DNA of 64,000 nt, taken from positions 496,001 to 560,000 of the forward strand of contig JAYPQK010000009.1 of NCBI GenBank assembly GCA_038131955.1. The letters run 5' to 3'. Each line of letters opens with the position of its first letter. Position 1 is the stretch's first letter. The notes beneath the pieces were generated by a model that was given only the letters and a program-made list of their open reading frames with translations, had not been told where the DNA came from and ran no database searches. The DNA is from SHAN690 sp038131955 (GTDB lineage Bacteria > Bacteroidota > Bacteroidia > Flavobacteriales_G > Salibacteraceae). The position numbers and the translations under genes are program-made. Shown one piece after another: positions 25,682 to 33,824 of this stretch.

Positions 25682-26278
25682 TCAATCGTCAATTGTGATG
25701 TGTCCCCAGTTCTCGCCCGACTTGATTCGGTAGAGCTGCATCTCAGAGATGCCGAACTGTTTGGCAATGATCTTTAATCGAGTCTTTCGGTTAGGGTCGA
25801 AGATCTTCTTCTTCAAACGCTTGACCTGTGTCGCGTTGAGTTTGTGCCCTTTGTAAGGCTTGTTCTGCTTGCGCAGTTCGCGGGCCTTCAAGACGTTTGG
25901 ATTGCTTTGTTGATGCATTTCCATTCCACGCTTGGTTACCCACTTCAGGTTGTCGATGTGATTGTTCAGCTTATTGTAATCCAAATGGATAACAAAAGTC
26001 TGATCCTCCTCGCTTCTCTCTCCGAAATACTCGGCAACGAGTTTATGAATGAATAGCTGCTTGTTTTTGATCGTAGTTCCTTTCTCCGTGCGATTGAATT
26101 GCTTGTAACGGAAAACAGGATATCCATCTACCAAGGATCCCTTTAAGAATCTTCCTTTATAGATCGAATCTTGAAAGCTTACGATCCTTCCGTAGTTGGA
26201 GATGGCGTAATTGTACCTCAGCTTGTCTTCTCCAAGATCGATCTCCTTCCATTTCTCATCCCAATACATTCTTGCCAT
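25682..26278 (-). CDS. NUMOD4/HNH-type protein with C-terminal helix-turn-helix
   Basis: 198 residues. Residues about 8-60 match a NUMOD4 segment (W..I.LGE...YAISNYGRIVSF). Residues about 75-120 match an HNH nuclease core (IHKLVAEYFG, then FVIHLDYNKLNNHIDNLKWV), with the His and Asn residues still present. Residues about 145-195 form a helix-turn-helix that ends QLYRIKSGENWGHI. I recall this architecture as widespread and single-copy in Flavobacteria, without intron or intein, which suggests a homing endonuclease adapted to a cell function, perhaps regulatory. Nuclease activity is not established. Confidence 0.75.
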   Translation of the reverse strand: MARMYWDEKWKEIDLGEDKLRYNYAISNYGRIVSFQDSIYKGRFLKGSLVDGYPVFRYKQFNRTEKGTTIKNKQLFIHKLVAEYFGERSEEDQTFVIHLDYNKLNNHIDNLKWVTKRGMEMHQQSNPNVLKARELRKQNKPYKGHKLNATQVKRLKKKIFDPNRKTRLKIIAKQFGISEMQLYRIKSGENWGHITIDD

Positions 26279-26456
26279 GACGTTGTGGTATTTTGTGGTG
26301 TGAATTTGTTTGACTGCCTCAAGATTAGGGATTACTTGTGCTAACAGTGCGTGCCTACACCCTCTATGTTGTCAGTGGTGGTCTCTGCGTTGCGAATTGC
26401 AAATGATCGTAGCTGGAGCGGTGTCGTCTTGAATTAATTTGAGACTTTGTCGCCCC

Positions 26457-28240
26457 ATGGAAAAACAGAGAAGAAACGCTTTTCGCGCGATGCATTTCGC
26501 CGCTCACTCCGCATTTTCGCTATGTGTGGCCGTACAAGGGTAAGTTCATTCTTGGCTTGGTCTTCCTATTCTTAAGCTCCGTTACCTATGACTTTTCCAG
26601 GTCTGTTGGGGCGACTCATCGGTAATGATGCTCCAGGATAGTCCGATCGATGCGTTTTTCAATCTGGAAAATATCGATCAGGTAGCTTTACTTCTCTTGC
26701 TTGCCTTTCTGCTTCAGGCTCTTTTTCATTCATGCGCATCTTTCTCTTTGCGGACGTAACGGAGCGCGCCATAGCGCAGTTGAGGATCGATACCTACAGT
26801 CACCTGATCAAGCTTCCAATGGCCTTCTTTAATCGAGAACGAGTAGGGAGTTGAGCAGTCGTATCTCGAACGACATCAGCATGCTTCAGGATACCTTCAT
26901 GACCACGTTGGCTGAAATGATACGCCAACTGATCACGATCCTCGGTGGTGTTGCCCTGCTGTTCTTTTACAGCGTTGAACTCACCTTGGTCATGCTGATC
27001 TCGATTCCTGTGATGATGGTTGCTGCCTTTTCTTCGGACGCTTCATTAGAACGCTTTCAAGAAGACCAGGCAGAACTGGCGGTAGTCAGGTAGTGGTAGA
27101 AGAAACCTTGACTGCTATCCAGAGTGTAAGGCCTTCGCTAATGAAGTGCTCGAAATCACTCGTTATCACAATGTGGTAGAAGAAGTACGCAAGGTGGCCA
27201 TGAAAGGAGCGAAATGGCGCGGGGCCTTTGCTTCCTTTATCATCTTCGGCTTATTTGGCGCAATGGTCTTGGTGATCTGGTATGGTGTGCGGCTTCGCAA
27301 TGAGGGAGCCGTCGGATTGGATGAACTCACTTCTTTCATTCTGTATTCTGTGTTCGTTGGAGGATCGATCGGTGGAGTGGCAGACATCTTTGGACGGGTG
27401 CAGAAAGCCATCGGTGCTACAGAGAACCTCTTTGATATCATGGAAGAAACGGCAGAACCTATCCGAGTGGATGGCCAGCCCGTTGAACTTCATCTCCAAG
27501 GAGCGATCACCTTTGATAACGTGAATTTCGCCTATCCGTCCCGACCTGATAAAATGGTCCTGAATGGAATGAATCTCGATATCAAGGCGGGTGAAAAAGT
27601 GGCCTTTGTTGGACCAAGTGGAGCGGGAAAGACGACGATCTCCGCATTGATCCTACGCTACTATAAGGCTACCGAAGGTCGCATCCTTTTTGATGAAAAA
27701 CCGGCACTCGACTATGACATAACGGCGCTTCGAAACGAGATGGCTCTTGTGCCTCAAGATGTGATCCTCTTCGGAGGGTCGATTCGTGAGAACATCGCCT
27801 ATGGTCGACCGGGAGCTTCAGATGCCGAGATCGATGAGGCGGCTCGTAAGGCCAATGCTATTGACTTCATTCGATCTTTTCCGGAGGGAATGGATACGCT
27901 GGTAGGAGAGCGCGGAGTGCAGTTGAGTGGCGGGCAACGCCAGCGCATTGCCATCGCAAGAGCTATTTTAAAGGACCCTCGAATCTTGATCCTAGATGAG
28001 GCAACGAGTTCATTGGATGCGGAAAGCGAGCGCTTGGTGCAAGAAGCCCTGGAGCGTTTGATGGAAGGTCGGACCAGCATCGTTATCGCGCACCGATTGA
28101 GTACCATTCGAAAGGTTGATCGTATCCTGGTTTTGGATCACGGCGTGATCAAGGAACAGGGTTCACACGAAGAGTTGATAACCCTAGAGAACGGAATCTA
28201 CCGCAATCTCTCTGAATTGCAATTGCTGGACCTGAACTAG
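26457..28240 (+). pseudogene. ABC exporter (fused membrane and ATPase) with about ten frameshifts in the 5' half
   Basis: An ABC exporter gene that is open only in parts. The piece at 26851-27093 and the long frame at 27146-28240 join with shifted frames before them into one protein. Fragments such as RYVWPYKGKFILGLVFLFLS, MTFPGLLGRLIGNDAPG, MAFFNRERVG and VVEETLTAIQSV are all in order but in different frames. Breaks lie near 26467, 26518, 26590, 26636, 26728, 26848, 27033, 27057-27065, 27085 and 27133. Most are explained by one base missing from a run (gg, cc, ttt, aaa). The 3' part is intact: Walker A FVGPSGAGKTTI, signature LSGGQRQRIAIARAIL, Walker B ILILDEATSSLD and the His of IVIAHRLSTI. 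This may be sequence error rather than a dead gene. Confidence 0.8.
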
Positions 28241-28674
28241 TGTGATAACCGCTTTTCGCGGATGTAGAGACTGCGGTAAATCCATCCGCACATGAGCCCT
28301 CCAAAACCTTGTTCGAAGGTCTGCCATCCCAGGTCAAAAAGGATGTGCTGCAGATCGACCTCAGCATTGAAACTGATTCCGAGTAGAAAGGCGATCGCGT
28401 ATATGAAGATTCCAACGATCCCACCGATCGCAATCCCGTATTTGAAGGAATCCTTGATCTTCTTGAGCATGTAAGTGAGGATGGTCATTCCTAGTGCGAT
28501 GCCGAAGTAGACCAATCCGGCAATGATCAGAAAGAGATCCTTCGGGTATGAGAGCTTGAGAAAGTCGTTCAGAACAATGCCGTGCCAGACATAGGACAAG
28601 CCGTACATGGTGATGAAGCACACCAGCCATGAGATGAAGAAATTCTTGTCCGGTTTGGGAAGAATATGACTCAA
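28237..28674 (-). CDS. Small membrane protein of unknown function
   Basis: 145 residues with four likely membrane helices (about 12-30, 45-65, 80-100, 112-135). The start codon is TTG (28674), the only one that fits. A -7 box TACTTTTG lies just upstream. The N terminus is cytosolic-looking (MSHILPKPDKNF). It is convergent with the ABC gene and overlaps its stop by 4 bp. I do not recognise the family. Confidence 0.7.
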   Translation of the reverse strand: MSHILPKPDKNFFISWLVCFITMYGLSYVWHGIVLNDFLKLSYPKDLFLIIAGLVYFGIALGMTILTYMLKKIKDSFKYGIAIGGIVGIFIYAIAFLLGISFNAEVDLQHILFDLGWQTFEQGFGGLMCGWIYRSLYIREKRLSH

Positions 28675-28685
28675 TTTTCCGACTG

Positions 28686-28693
28686 CAAAAGTA
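28686..28693 (-). promoter_or_regulatory. -7 box TACTTTTG before the TTG-started membrane protein
   Basis: Exact TAnnTTTG on the minus strand, 11 nt before the TTG start at 28674. Confidence 0.45.
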
Positions 28694-28794
28694 AAGTCTA
28701 AAACTCAATACGTAAACGCAAAAGCAATGGTTTGAGTCTACTCTTTCGGACAGGTATTTTTAACACCTTTGGACTCCTTCCAATGGAAAGATCG

Positions 28795-30366
28795 ATGATT
28801 CAAAATATAAGAGCACTCATACTGGTGCTTGTGGGCTTTGTTAGTTGCAATGGTCCCTTGGATATCGCTTCGTGGGAAGTGGAAGCTACGAGTCCGTTGG
28901 TCTACGGGAGAATGAATATCGCCGACCTCTTGGCGGTGAAGGAGATCTCTTCCGAAGGAGGGGTGCTTCAATATCGTGTCCAAGACACCTTGGTGCGACT
29001 CGGAGTCGATACCCTGATCGGGATTCCGGATACCACTCTGGTGAGTGAGTTCATGATCCCTGTGGGTGGAGTACAATGGCCGGCCGGCGTGCCATTCTAT
29101 TCGGATACGATTCGTACTACCTTCAATCTGGACGGTGCGCAATTGAGTTTTGCAGAAGTACGGAAGGCGCTATTCTCCGTTTCGCTGAAGAACAACCTGA
29201 AGGAGCAGATCTTGGTGCGCTACAGAATCCTATCCGCTACGCAAAATGGCGACACTTTCGAATTGGAGGAACTGGTTCCGGGGAAGTCCACCTTCGAAGG
29301 CGATTTCGTTCTAGATGGATACAACTTAGATTTCAGAGGGTTGGATGGAACGCGGTCTAATACGCTCAACGCATACGTTGAAGCCATGATCGATCCGAAT
29401 TTTACCGGCACCTACACCTTCAGTGCCGGGGAGTCGTTCGAAATCCAAAACACCTTCAAAGAGATCATTCCACAATATGCCCAAGGCTACTTTGGTCAGC
29501 AGTTGACCCAGTATGAAGACAGTGTGACCATAGACCTGTTCAAATCACTGGCATTTCGGTCGGCCGACATCCTCGAGTACGACGTGGACATCACCATAGA
29601 CAATGGCATCGGAGCTGATCTGCTTTTTGAGATCGGTGGCGTTTCTACCTACAACTCGAGTAGTGTGGTGAGCCTAGGGCATCCGATCTTAGGTGAGCCT
29701 CAGCCGATTGGGCGCGCGATTCGCACTGCGGGTCTAGCATCTCCGGTGAAGCATATGCAGCAGCACTACTCCTTCACATCATCCAACTCGAACTTGGATG
29801 AATTGTTGGAGATCCGTCCGAATGGCATCGCCTACAACATGTCCTTGGAGATCAATCCGCTGGGCGACATTTCCCTAGGAAATGATTTTGTGCGTTTTGG
29901 TCATGATATCTCTGCCTCGATGGATCTTACGGTTCCGCTGAAGTTTGGGGTGGAGGGTCTTCTGCTACGCGACACCTTCGCGATGAACGTGGACACCTCA
30001 GATAGCGAACAGATCGATCGAATTCTAGGTGGCGTGATTCGCGGAAAGATCCTGAATGGATACCCGTTTGAAGCAACCGTTCAGTTGCTCTTTTTGGATT
30101 CGAATGGAGTGGTCACCGATAGCCTTTCGGATATCCGGCAGACTATTCAGTCCGCCGAGGCGAACGGGTTTGGCATGGTGATCAACTCGGTTGAGAGCGA
30201 GGTGGTTTTCCCCTTTGATCGCGATCGTGTTGATGCCGTACTGGGTGCGACACAAGCGGTGGTGTTGGCACGTTTCGACACCTATCAGTCTCAGATCGTA
30301 GAGCTGCGTGACTCGTATGAGATCGAGTTTCGCTTTGCGGCAGACCTTAATACGACGCTGCCATGA
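28795..30366 (+). CDS. Lipoprotein, first gene of a three-gene envelope operon
   Basis: 523 residues from the ATG at 28795; ATGs at 28732 and 28783 are upstream alternatives but would spoil the signal peptide. The lipobox is VGFVSC (Cys about 18). The mature protein is acidic and beta-rich, with many short strands and no known catalytic motif. Its stop overlaps the next ATG by 4 bp. Upstream, TTTG and TATTTTTA 20 bp apart near 28733-28764 may be the promoter. I do not recognise the family; co-occurrence with a barrel and a secreted protein suggests one surface complex. Confidence 0.75.
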   Translation: MIQNIRALILVLVGFVSCNGPLDIASWEVEATSPLVYGRMNIADLLAVKEISSEGGVLQYRVQDTLVRLGVDTLIGIPDTTLVSEFMIPVGGVQWPAGVPFYSDTIRTTFNLDGAQLSFAEVRKALFSVSLKNNLKEQILVRYRILSATQNGDTFELEELVPGKSTFEGDFVLDGYNLDFRGLDGTRSNTLNAYVEAMIDPNFTGTYTFSAGESFEIQNTFKEIIPQYAQGYFGQQLTQYEDSVTIDLFKSLAFRSADILEYDVDITIDNGIGADLLFEIGGVSTYNSSSVVSLGHPILGEPQPIGRAIRTAGLASPVKHMQQHYSFTSSNSNLDELLEIRPNGIAYNMSLEINPLGDISLGNDFVRFGHDISASMDLTVPLKFGVEGLLLRDTFAMNVDTSDSEQIDRILGGVIRGKILNGYPFEATVQLLFLDSNGVVTDSLSDIRQTIQSAEANGFGMVINSVESEVVFPFDRDRVDAVLGATQAVVLARFDTYQSQIVELRDSYEIEFRFAADLNTTLP

Positions 30367-31589
30367 GGTGGATACTGATGTTGATATTGACCGGAATGGC
30401 TTGGGTTAGCTCGGCCCAGCGGCTAGACCGGTCTATGTGGATGGGGGTAGAGCGCAATGCTGCCGACCTTTCGATTCATCTTGGTGCGGTGGGCAGTGGC
30501 TTGACCACTTCCTTCGCCTCGGCGTTGTTGACCCAGGACTTTCTCGAACGAGAAGCGATTCAGGTTCAAAGGGATAAACTTCGAACGATCAACTCAGCCG
30601 GATTCGATTATCGAGCCGATGTTTTGGGGGTAGCTCAACTCAAGGATGGCTGGGCAGTCACCGCTGGGGTCACCGATGTGGCACATGCTTCTACCGAGTT
30701 TAGCGATGATGCCTTTCGACTCTTGTTTGAAGGGAATGCTGCCTACCGTGGGCTGGAGTTAGACCTGTCTTCAAGTAGTTTTCAATACCTGCGCTACCAA
30801 AAGTTCTCGGTCGGCTTGATGCGTAACAACTTGAATTCCTCGATGGGTTTTAGGTTGAGTCTGATCAACGGCCAACAATGGATCAATGCAAATGCGGAAA
30901 GAGCGAAGCTGAGTACCTCTGATTGGGGTGACACCTTGGGTCTTGACCTGATCGGTCAATGGCAGCAAAGCGGTCTAGACGAAGGGTATTTTGGTGCTCA
31001 GAATGGCGCGGGGGTCGGTTTGAATCTTTTCCTTTCTCATGACTGGGTCACGGAGGAAGGCACATGGAGGGCATTGATCGATGTTCGTGACCTGGGTTGG
31101 ATACAGTGGTTCCCAGGATCACAGGAGTATCAGGTGGATACGGTGGTAACATTCTATGGAGTAGAGGTGAATGACTTTGAAGGAAATGCTGTCGGTGCAG
31201 GATTGGGAGATAGTCTCGATCGAGCCTTCCTCGGTTGGAGAAATACGGGAGTGATCAATACATGGACACCTTCGTGGATCCAATGCAGTGTAAAACAGGA
31301 GAGGGATAAAGGCTTCGAGTTTGGGCTCGGTGCAACGTGGCGACCATTCACCGTGGTCAAGACCTATGGCTGGATGCTAGCGGGTTATCAATTCAATCAG
31401 AAATGGTATGCGGGGTCTGAGATCGGTTACGGCGGATTCGGGCGAATGCAGGTGGCTATTGAAGGGATGTTTCATACCCGATCGGTTTCGGCTCGATTGC
31501 GTTGGGCAAATATGGAAGGACTTATATTCTCTGATCGCTTGGGTGGAATGATGATCACTGCAGGGATTCAATATCAATTTGGCTCATGA
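30363..31589 (+). CDS. DUF5723-type outer-membrane barrel protein
   Basis: 408 residues with a signal peptide (cleavage near SSAQ). The N part, with SMWMGVERNAADLSIH and similar lines, resembles DUF5723 proteins of Bacteroidota, and the rest alternates aromatic and polar residues in about 14-16 strands ending in MMITAGIQYQFGS, typical of a beta barrel with a terminal aromatic strand. It is translationally coupled on both sides by 4-bp overlaps (ATGA). It probably sits in the outer membrane with its neighbours. Confidence 0.75.
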   Translation: MRWILMLILTGMAWVSSAQRLDRSMWMGVERNAADLSIHLGAVGSGLTTSFASALLTQDFLEREAIQVQRDKLRTINSAGFDYRADVLGVAQLKDGWAVTAGVTDVAHASTEFSDDAFRLLFEGNAAYRGLELDLSSSSFQYLRYQKFSVGLMRNNLNSSMGFRLSLINGQQWINANAERAKLSTSDWGDTLGLDLIGQWQQSGLDEGYFGAQNGAGVGLNLFLSHDWVTEEGTWRALIDVRDLGWIQWFPGSQEYQVDTVVTFYGVEVNDFEGNAVGAGLGDSLDRAFLGWRNTGVINTWTPSWIQCSVKQERDKGFEFGLGATWRPFTVVKTYGWMLAGYQFNQKWYAGSEIGYGGFGRMQVAIEGMFHTRSVSARLRWANMEGLIFSDRLGGMMITAGIQYQFGS

Positions 31590-33052
31590 GAGGAGTATTG
31601 GTCATATTATTTTGGTTCTGCTCTCTACAGTTGGCTTGGGCTCAGGTCGATACGATCCACTACGTGAATATTGGAGGGCTGTCTGCCGAAGAAGCCATTC
31701 AAATGGAAGCGCTGACCGATTCGACTTTACTCGTATTGGTCAATAGTGGCGAAGACGGTGGAATCAATGATGCAGGTATCCATCTTCTAGAACTCGATGC
31801 TGACGGCAACGTGCTTTACGCCATGTCGGTAGGTACCTACGCGACGGATCAAGCCACGAGTATGGCCATTCAGGGTAACCTTGTGGTCATCGCCGGAAGA
31901 TCGAACGGTAATGCCGGCAGCTATGAGGGTTGTTTGTACTTCGTAGACTGGTCCCAAAAAACGCTGATCAAAGAGGTCTACCGCTCCCTGGAAGGCAACT
32001 GGTCTGTGTACACGAGCGTGGCCGCATGGGGAGATTCGGTGGTCGCTGTATTGGAGACGAGCCTTGGATTGGGGATGCCTCGATTCGAAATATTTGACCT
32101 GAGAGGGAGTCTCACCGGTTCTCAGCAACTCGATTCTTTAGAGGGTCATCGCATTCATAAACTGACAACACTTAGACATGATCAGATGCGGTTTGTCCTG
32201 ATCGGCGAGTCAGAAGAAAATGGTGATATCGATGCCGTCATCGCGGCGCTAGATCCGACGCTGAACCCGGGTTGGTACGCAAGCATTGCGCTTCCCGGGC
32301 AAGAAGCCTTCTTCGATGTGGGGCAACTCAGTGACTCTTCGTTGGTGGTAGTGGGTTATTCTTCCAGCTACAACGAAGAGGACGAGGATATTCTGTTTGC
32401 TAAGTATAGCAAGGACGGTCTACCCCTCGATACCACGAGGCGAGGGTATGACGTGACCGTGGATAATAAAGATGATCGGGGATTGGCGTTAGCCATTGGG
32501 GATAGCCTTATCTATTTTTCTGGCTATATGAATACGTTTGGAGCGGGCGGAAAGGATGCGTTCCTTTCCTACGTCGATTTTGACTTGAACTTCATTGCTC
32601 CTTCTACTACACAAGGAACATCGAAGGAAGAATACACGAGCTCGATGCTTTGCTTTGACGATGCAGTACTTGGAGTCGGTTTGACCACTTTTCAGGCTGG
32701 GGGCAAGTCAGACGCGCTTTTTTGGAGGAGAGATAGCATTACGTTTGGTTCTTCCACCAGCCTCATTCACTCCATCATCGGGTATCAGGTAGACGAGGTG
32801 ATATTAGGTGTTGATGATCCTAAGGACACTTCTGGACTGAGCTTTTCTGTGCGGGGTGCAAATGATGCTCTTCAGATTTTTAGCCTAGATAGGTTAGATA
32901 GAACGATCTATGTCCTCGATGCATCCGGAAGAATCGTATGCGAGGAAAGATTGTCTGGCATGGGGGAGCTTGTAATCAAATTGCCCTCCGGGCTTTATTT
33001 GGTCTCTCAATCAGGGAAGCACGATCAGGCTGTTAAAGTGGTTGTGCTCTAA
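31586..33052 (+). CDS. Secreted propeller-like protein with T9SS-type C terminus
   Basis: 488 residues with a signal peptide (cleavage near AWAQ). Residues about 30-390 are repeated units of about 55 residues (G..DS.V.V.G....) that suggest a beta propeller, such as GDSLIYFSGYMNTFG and DDAVLGVGLTTF. The last 80 residues resemble a short T9SS type A domain (IYVLDASGRIVCEERLSGMG, then LPSGLYLVSQSG). It is the last gene of the three-gene operon with overlapping starts. Confidence 0.75.
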   Translation: MRGVLVILFWFCSLQLAWAQVDTIHYVNIGGLSAEEAIQMEALTDSTLLVLVNSGEDGGINDAGIHLLELDADGNVLYAMSVGTYATDQATSMAIQGNLVVIAGRSNGNAGSYEGCLYFVDWSQKTLIKEVYRSLEGNWSVYTSVAAWGDSVVAVLETSLGLGMPRFEIFDLRGSLTGSQQLDSLEGHRIHKLTTLRHDQMRFVLIGESEENGDIDAVIAALDPTLNPGWYASIALPGQEAFFDVGQLSDSSLVVVGYSSSYNEEDEDILFAKYSKDGLPLDTTRRGYDVTVDNKDDRGLALAIGDSLIYFSGYMNTFGAGGKDAFLSYVDFDLNFIAPSTTQGTSKEEYTSSMLCFDDAVLGVGLTTFQAGGKSDALFWRRDSITFGSSTSLIHSIIGYQVDEVILGVDDPKDTSGLSFSVRGANDALQIFSLDRLDRTIYVLDASGRIVCEERLSGMGELVIKLPSGLYLVSQSGKHDQAVKVVVL

Positions 33053-33205
33053 CCTAAATTAGAGATTCCAGTTCTCAAATCCTGCCCCTTAGGATCGTCA
33101 TATTAGACAATGGTGAATGCTGCACCATTGGTGTGACGCTTTTCAGGCGCAAAATGTATGATCCTCACTTCTTCATTTAGAGGCCTAAAGACATTTGTCC
33201 AAGGC

Positions 33206-33763
33206 TTACTTCTTCGCAGTAGCCCTCTTCTTCGCCGTTTTTCTTTTTTTCGAAGGCTTCGGCTTCACATCGCTGGCTTTCGCTGCGTAAGCAGGGTCGA
33301 TCTCTCCGTCTTTGAACCACGTCTTGAGCGCGATGAACTTGATGCGCGTACCATTGGAAAAGGTGTCGATCTTTCGCTCCTGGGTACGTAGTCGAAAGGT
33401 AACGTTCACAATGGATTGACGAATGCTGACTTCTTTGTCCTTGCCTACGTTCGCAAACTTCATTCCCTCGGCGATCAATTCGTCGTAAGTCAACGGCTTA
33501 TCTAGTTCCTTTAGCTTATTCAGAACGAAGTTTCCCCAGATGGATTTCGGACCGCGCTTCTTATTTGATTTCCGCCTAGTTGGTGCGGTTTTGGGACTCT
33601 TTGTGCTGGTTGATGTTGGGCTGGCAACGTTCACTTCTACATTGAACTTACTGCCCAGCTTTTGAAGAATATGCTCGATATGATGCAGTCGCTCTACTGT
33701 GGTGGCGAGTTCCTGCACATAGAATGCGTGCATGTCCTTCAACTCATCTTGAGAAAATTGCAT
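33206..33763 (-). CDS. Histone-H1-like basic protein with winged-helix-like core
   Basis: 185 residues. The N part (1-45) is a likely coiled coil (MQFSQDELKDMHAFYVQELA). A linker rich in Ser, Thr, Lys and Pro follows. The core (about 70-150, GPKSIWGNFVLNKLKELDKP and onward) looks like a winged helix with TYDELIAEGMKFAN and RLRTQERKIDTF. The C tail is Lys-rich (KKRKTAKKRATAKK), as in eukaryotic and bacterial H1-like proteins. DNA or nucleoid binding is likely; the exact role is unknown. A -7 box TAAATTTG lies at 33804-33811. Confidence 0.7.
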   Translation of the reverse strand: MQFSQDELKDMHAFYVQELATTVERLHHIEHILQKLGSKFNVEVNVASPTSTSTKSPKTAPTRRKSNKKRGPKSIWGNFVLNKLKELDKPLTYDELIAEGMKFANVGKDKEVSIRQSIVNVTFRLRTQERKIDTFSNGTRIKFIALKTWFKDGEIDPAYAAKASDVKPKPSKKRKTAKKRATAKK

Positions 33764-33803
33764 GAGATCGTGGTGTTTTTGGAAAAATAATTAAAACTGG
33801 GGA

Positions 33804-33811
33804 CAAATTTA
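33804..33811 (-). promoter_or_regulatory. -7 box TAAATTTG for the H1-like gene
   Basis: Exact TAnnTTTG on the minus strand; leader of about 35 nt to the ATG at 33763. Confidence 0.45.
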
Positions 33812-33824
33812 AAAAAAGAAATGT

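Noticed and set aside
26279..26456. Gene or RNA in the spacer before the ABC gene
   Set aside because: No open frame of note, no stable stem with a T-run; only a weak -7-like box (AGACTTTG) near its end.
33058..33205. Possible small gene between 33052 and 33206
   Set aside because: Only short frames without start, RBS or recognisable residues; nothing supported.
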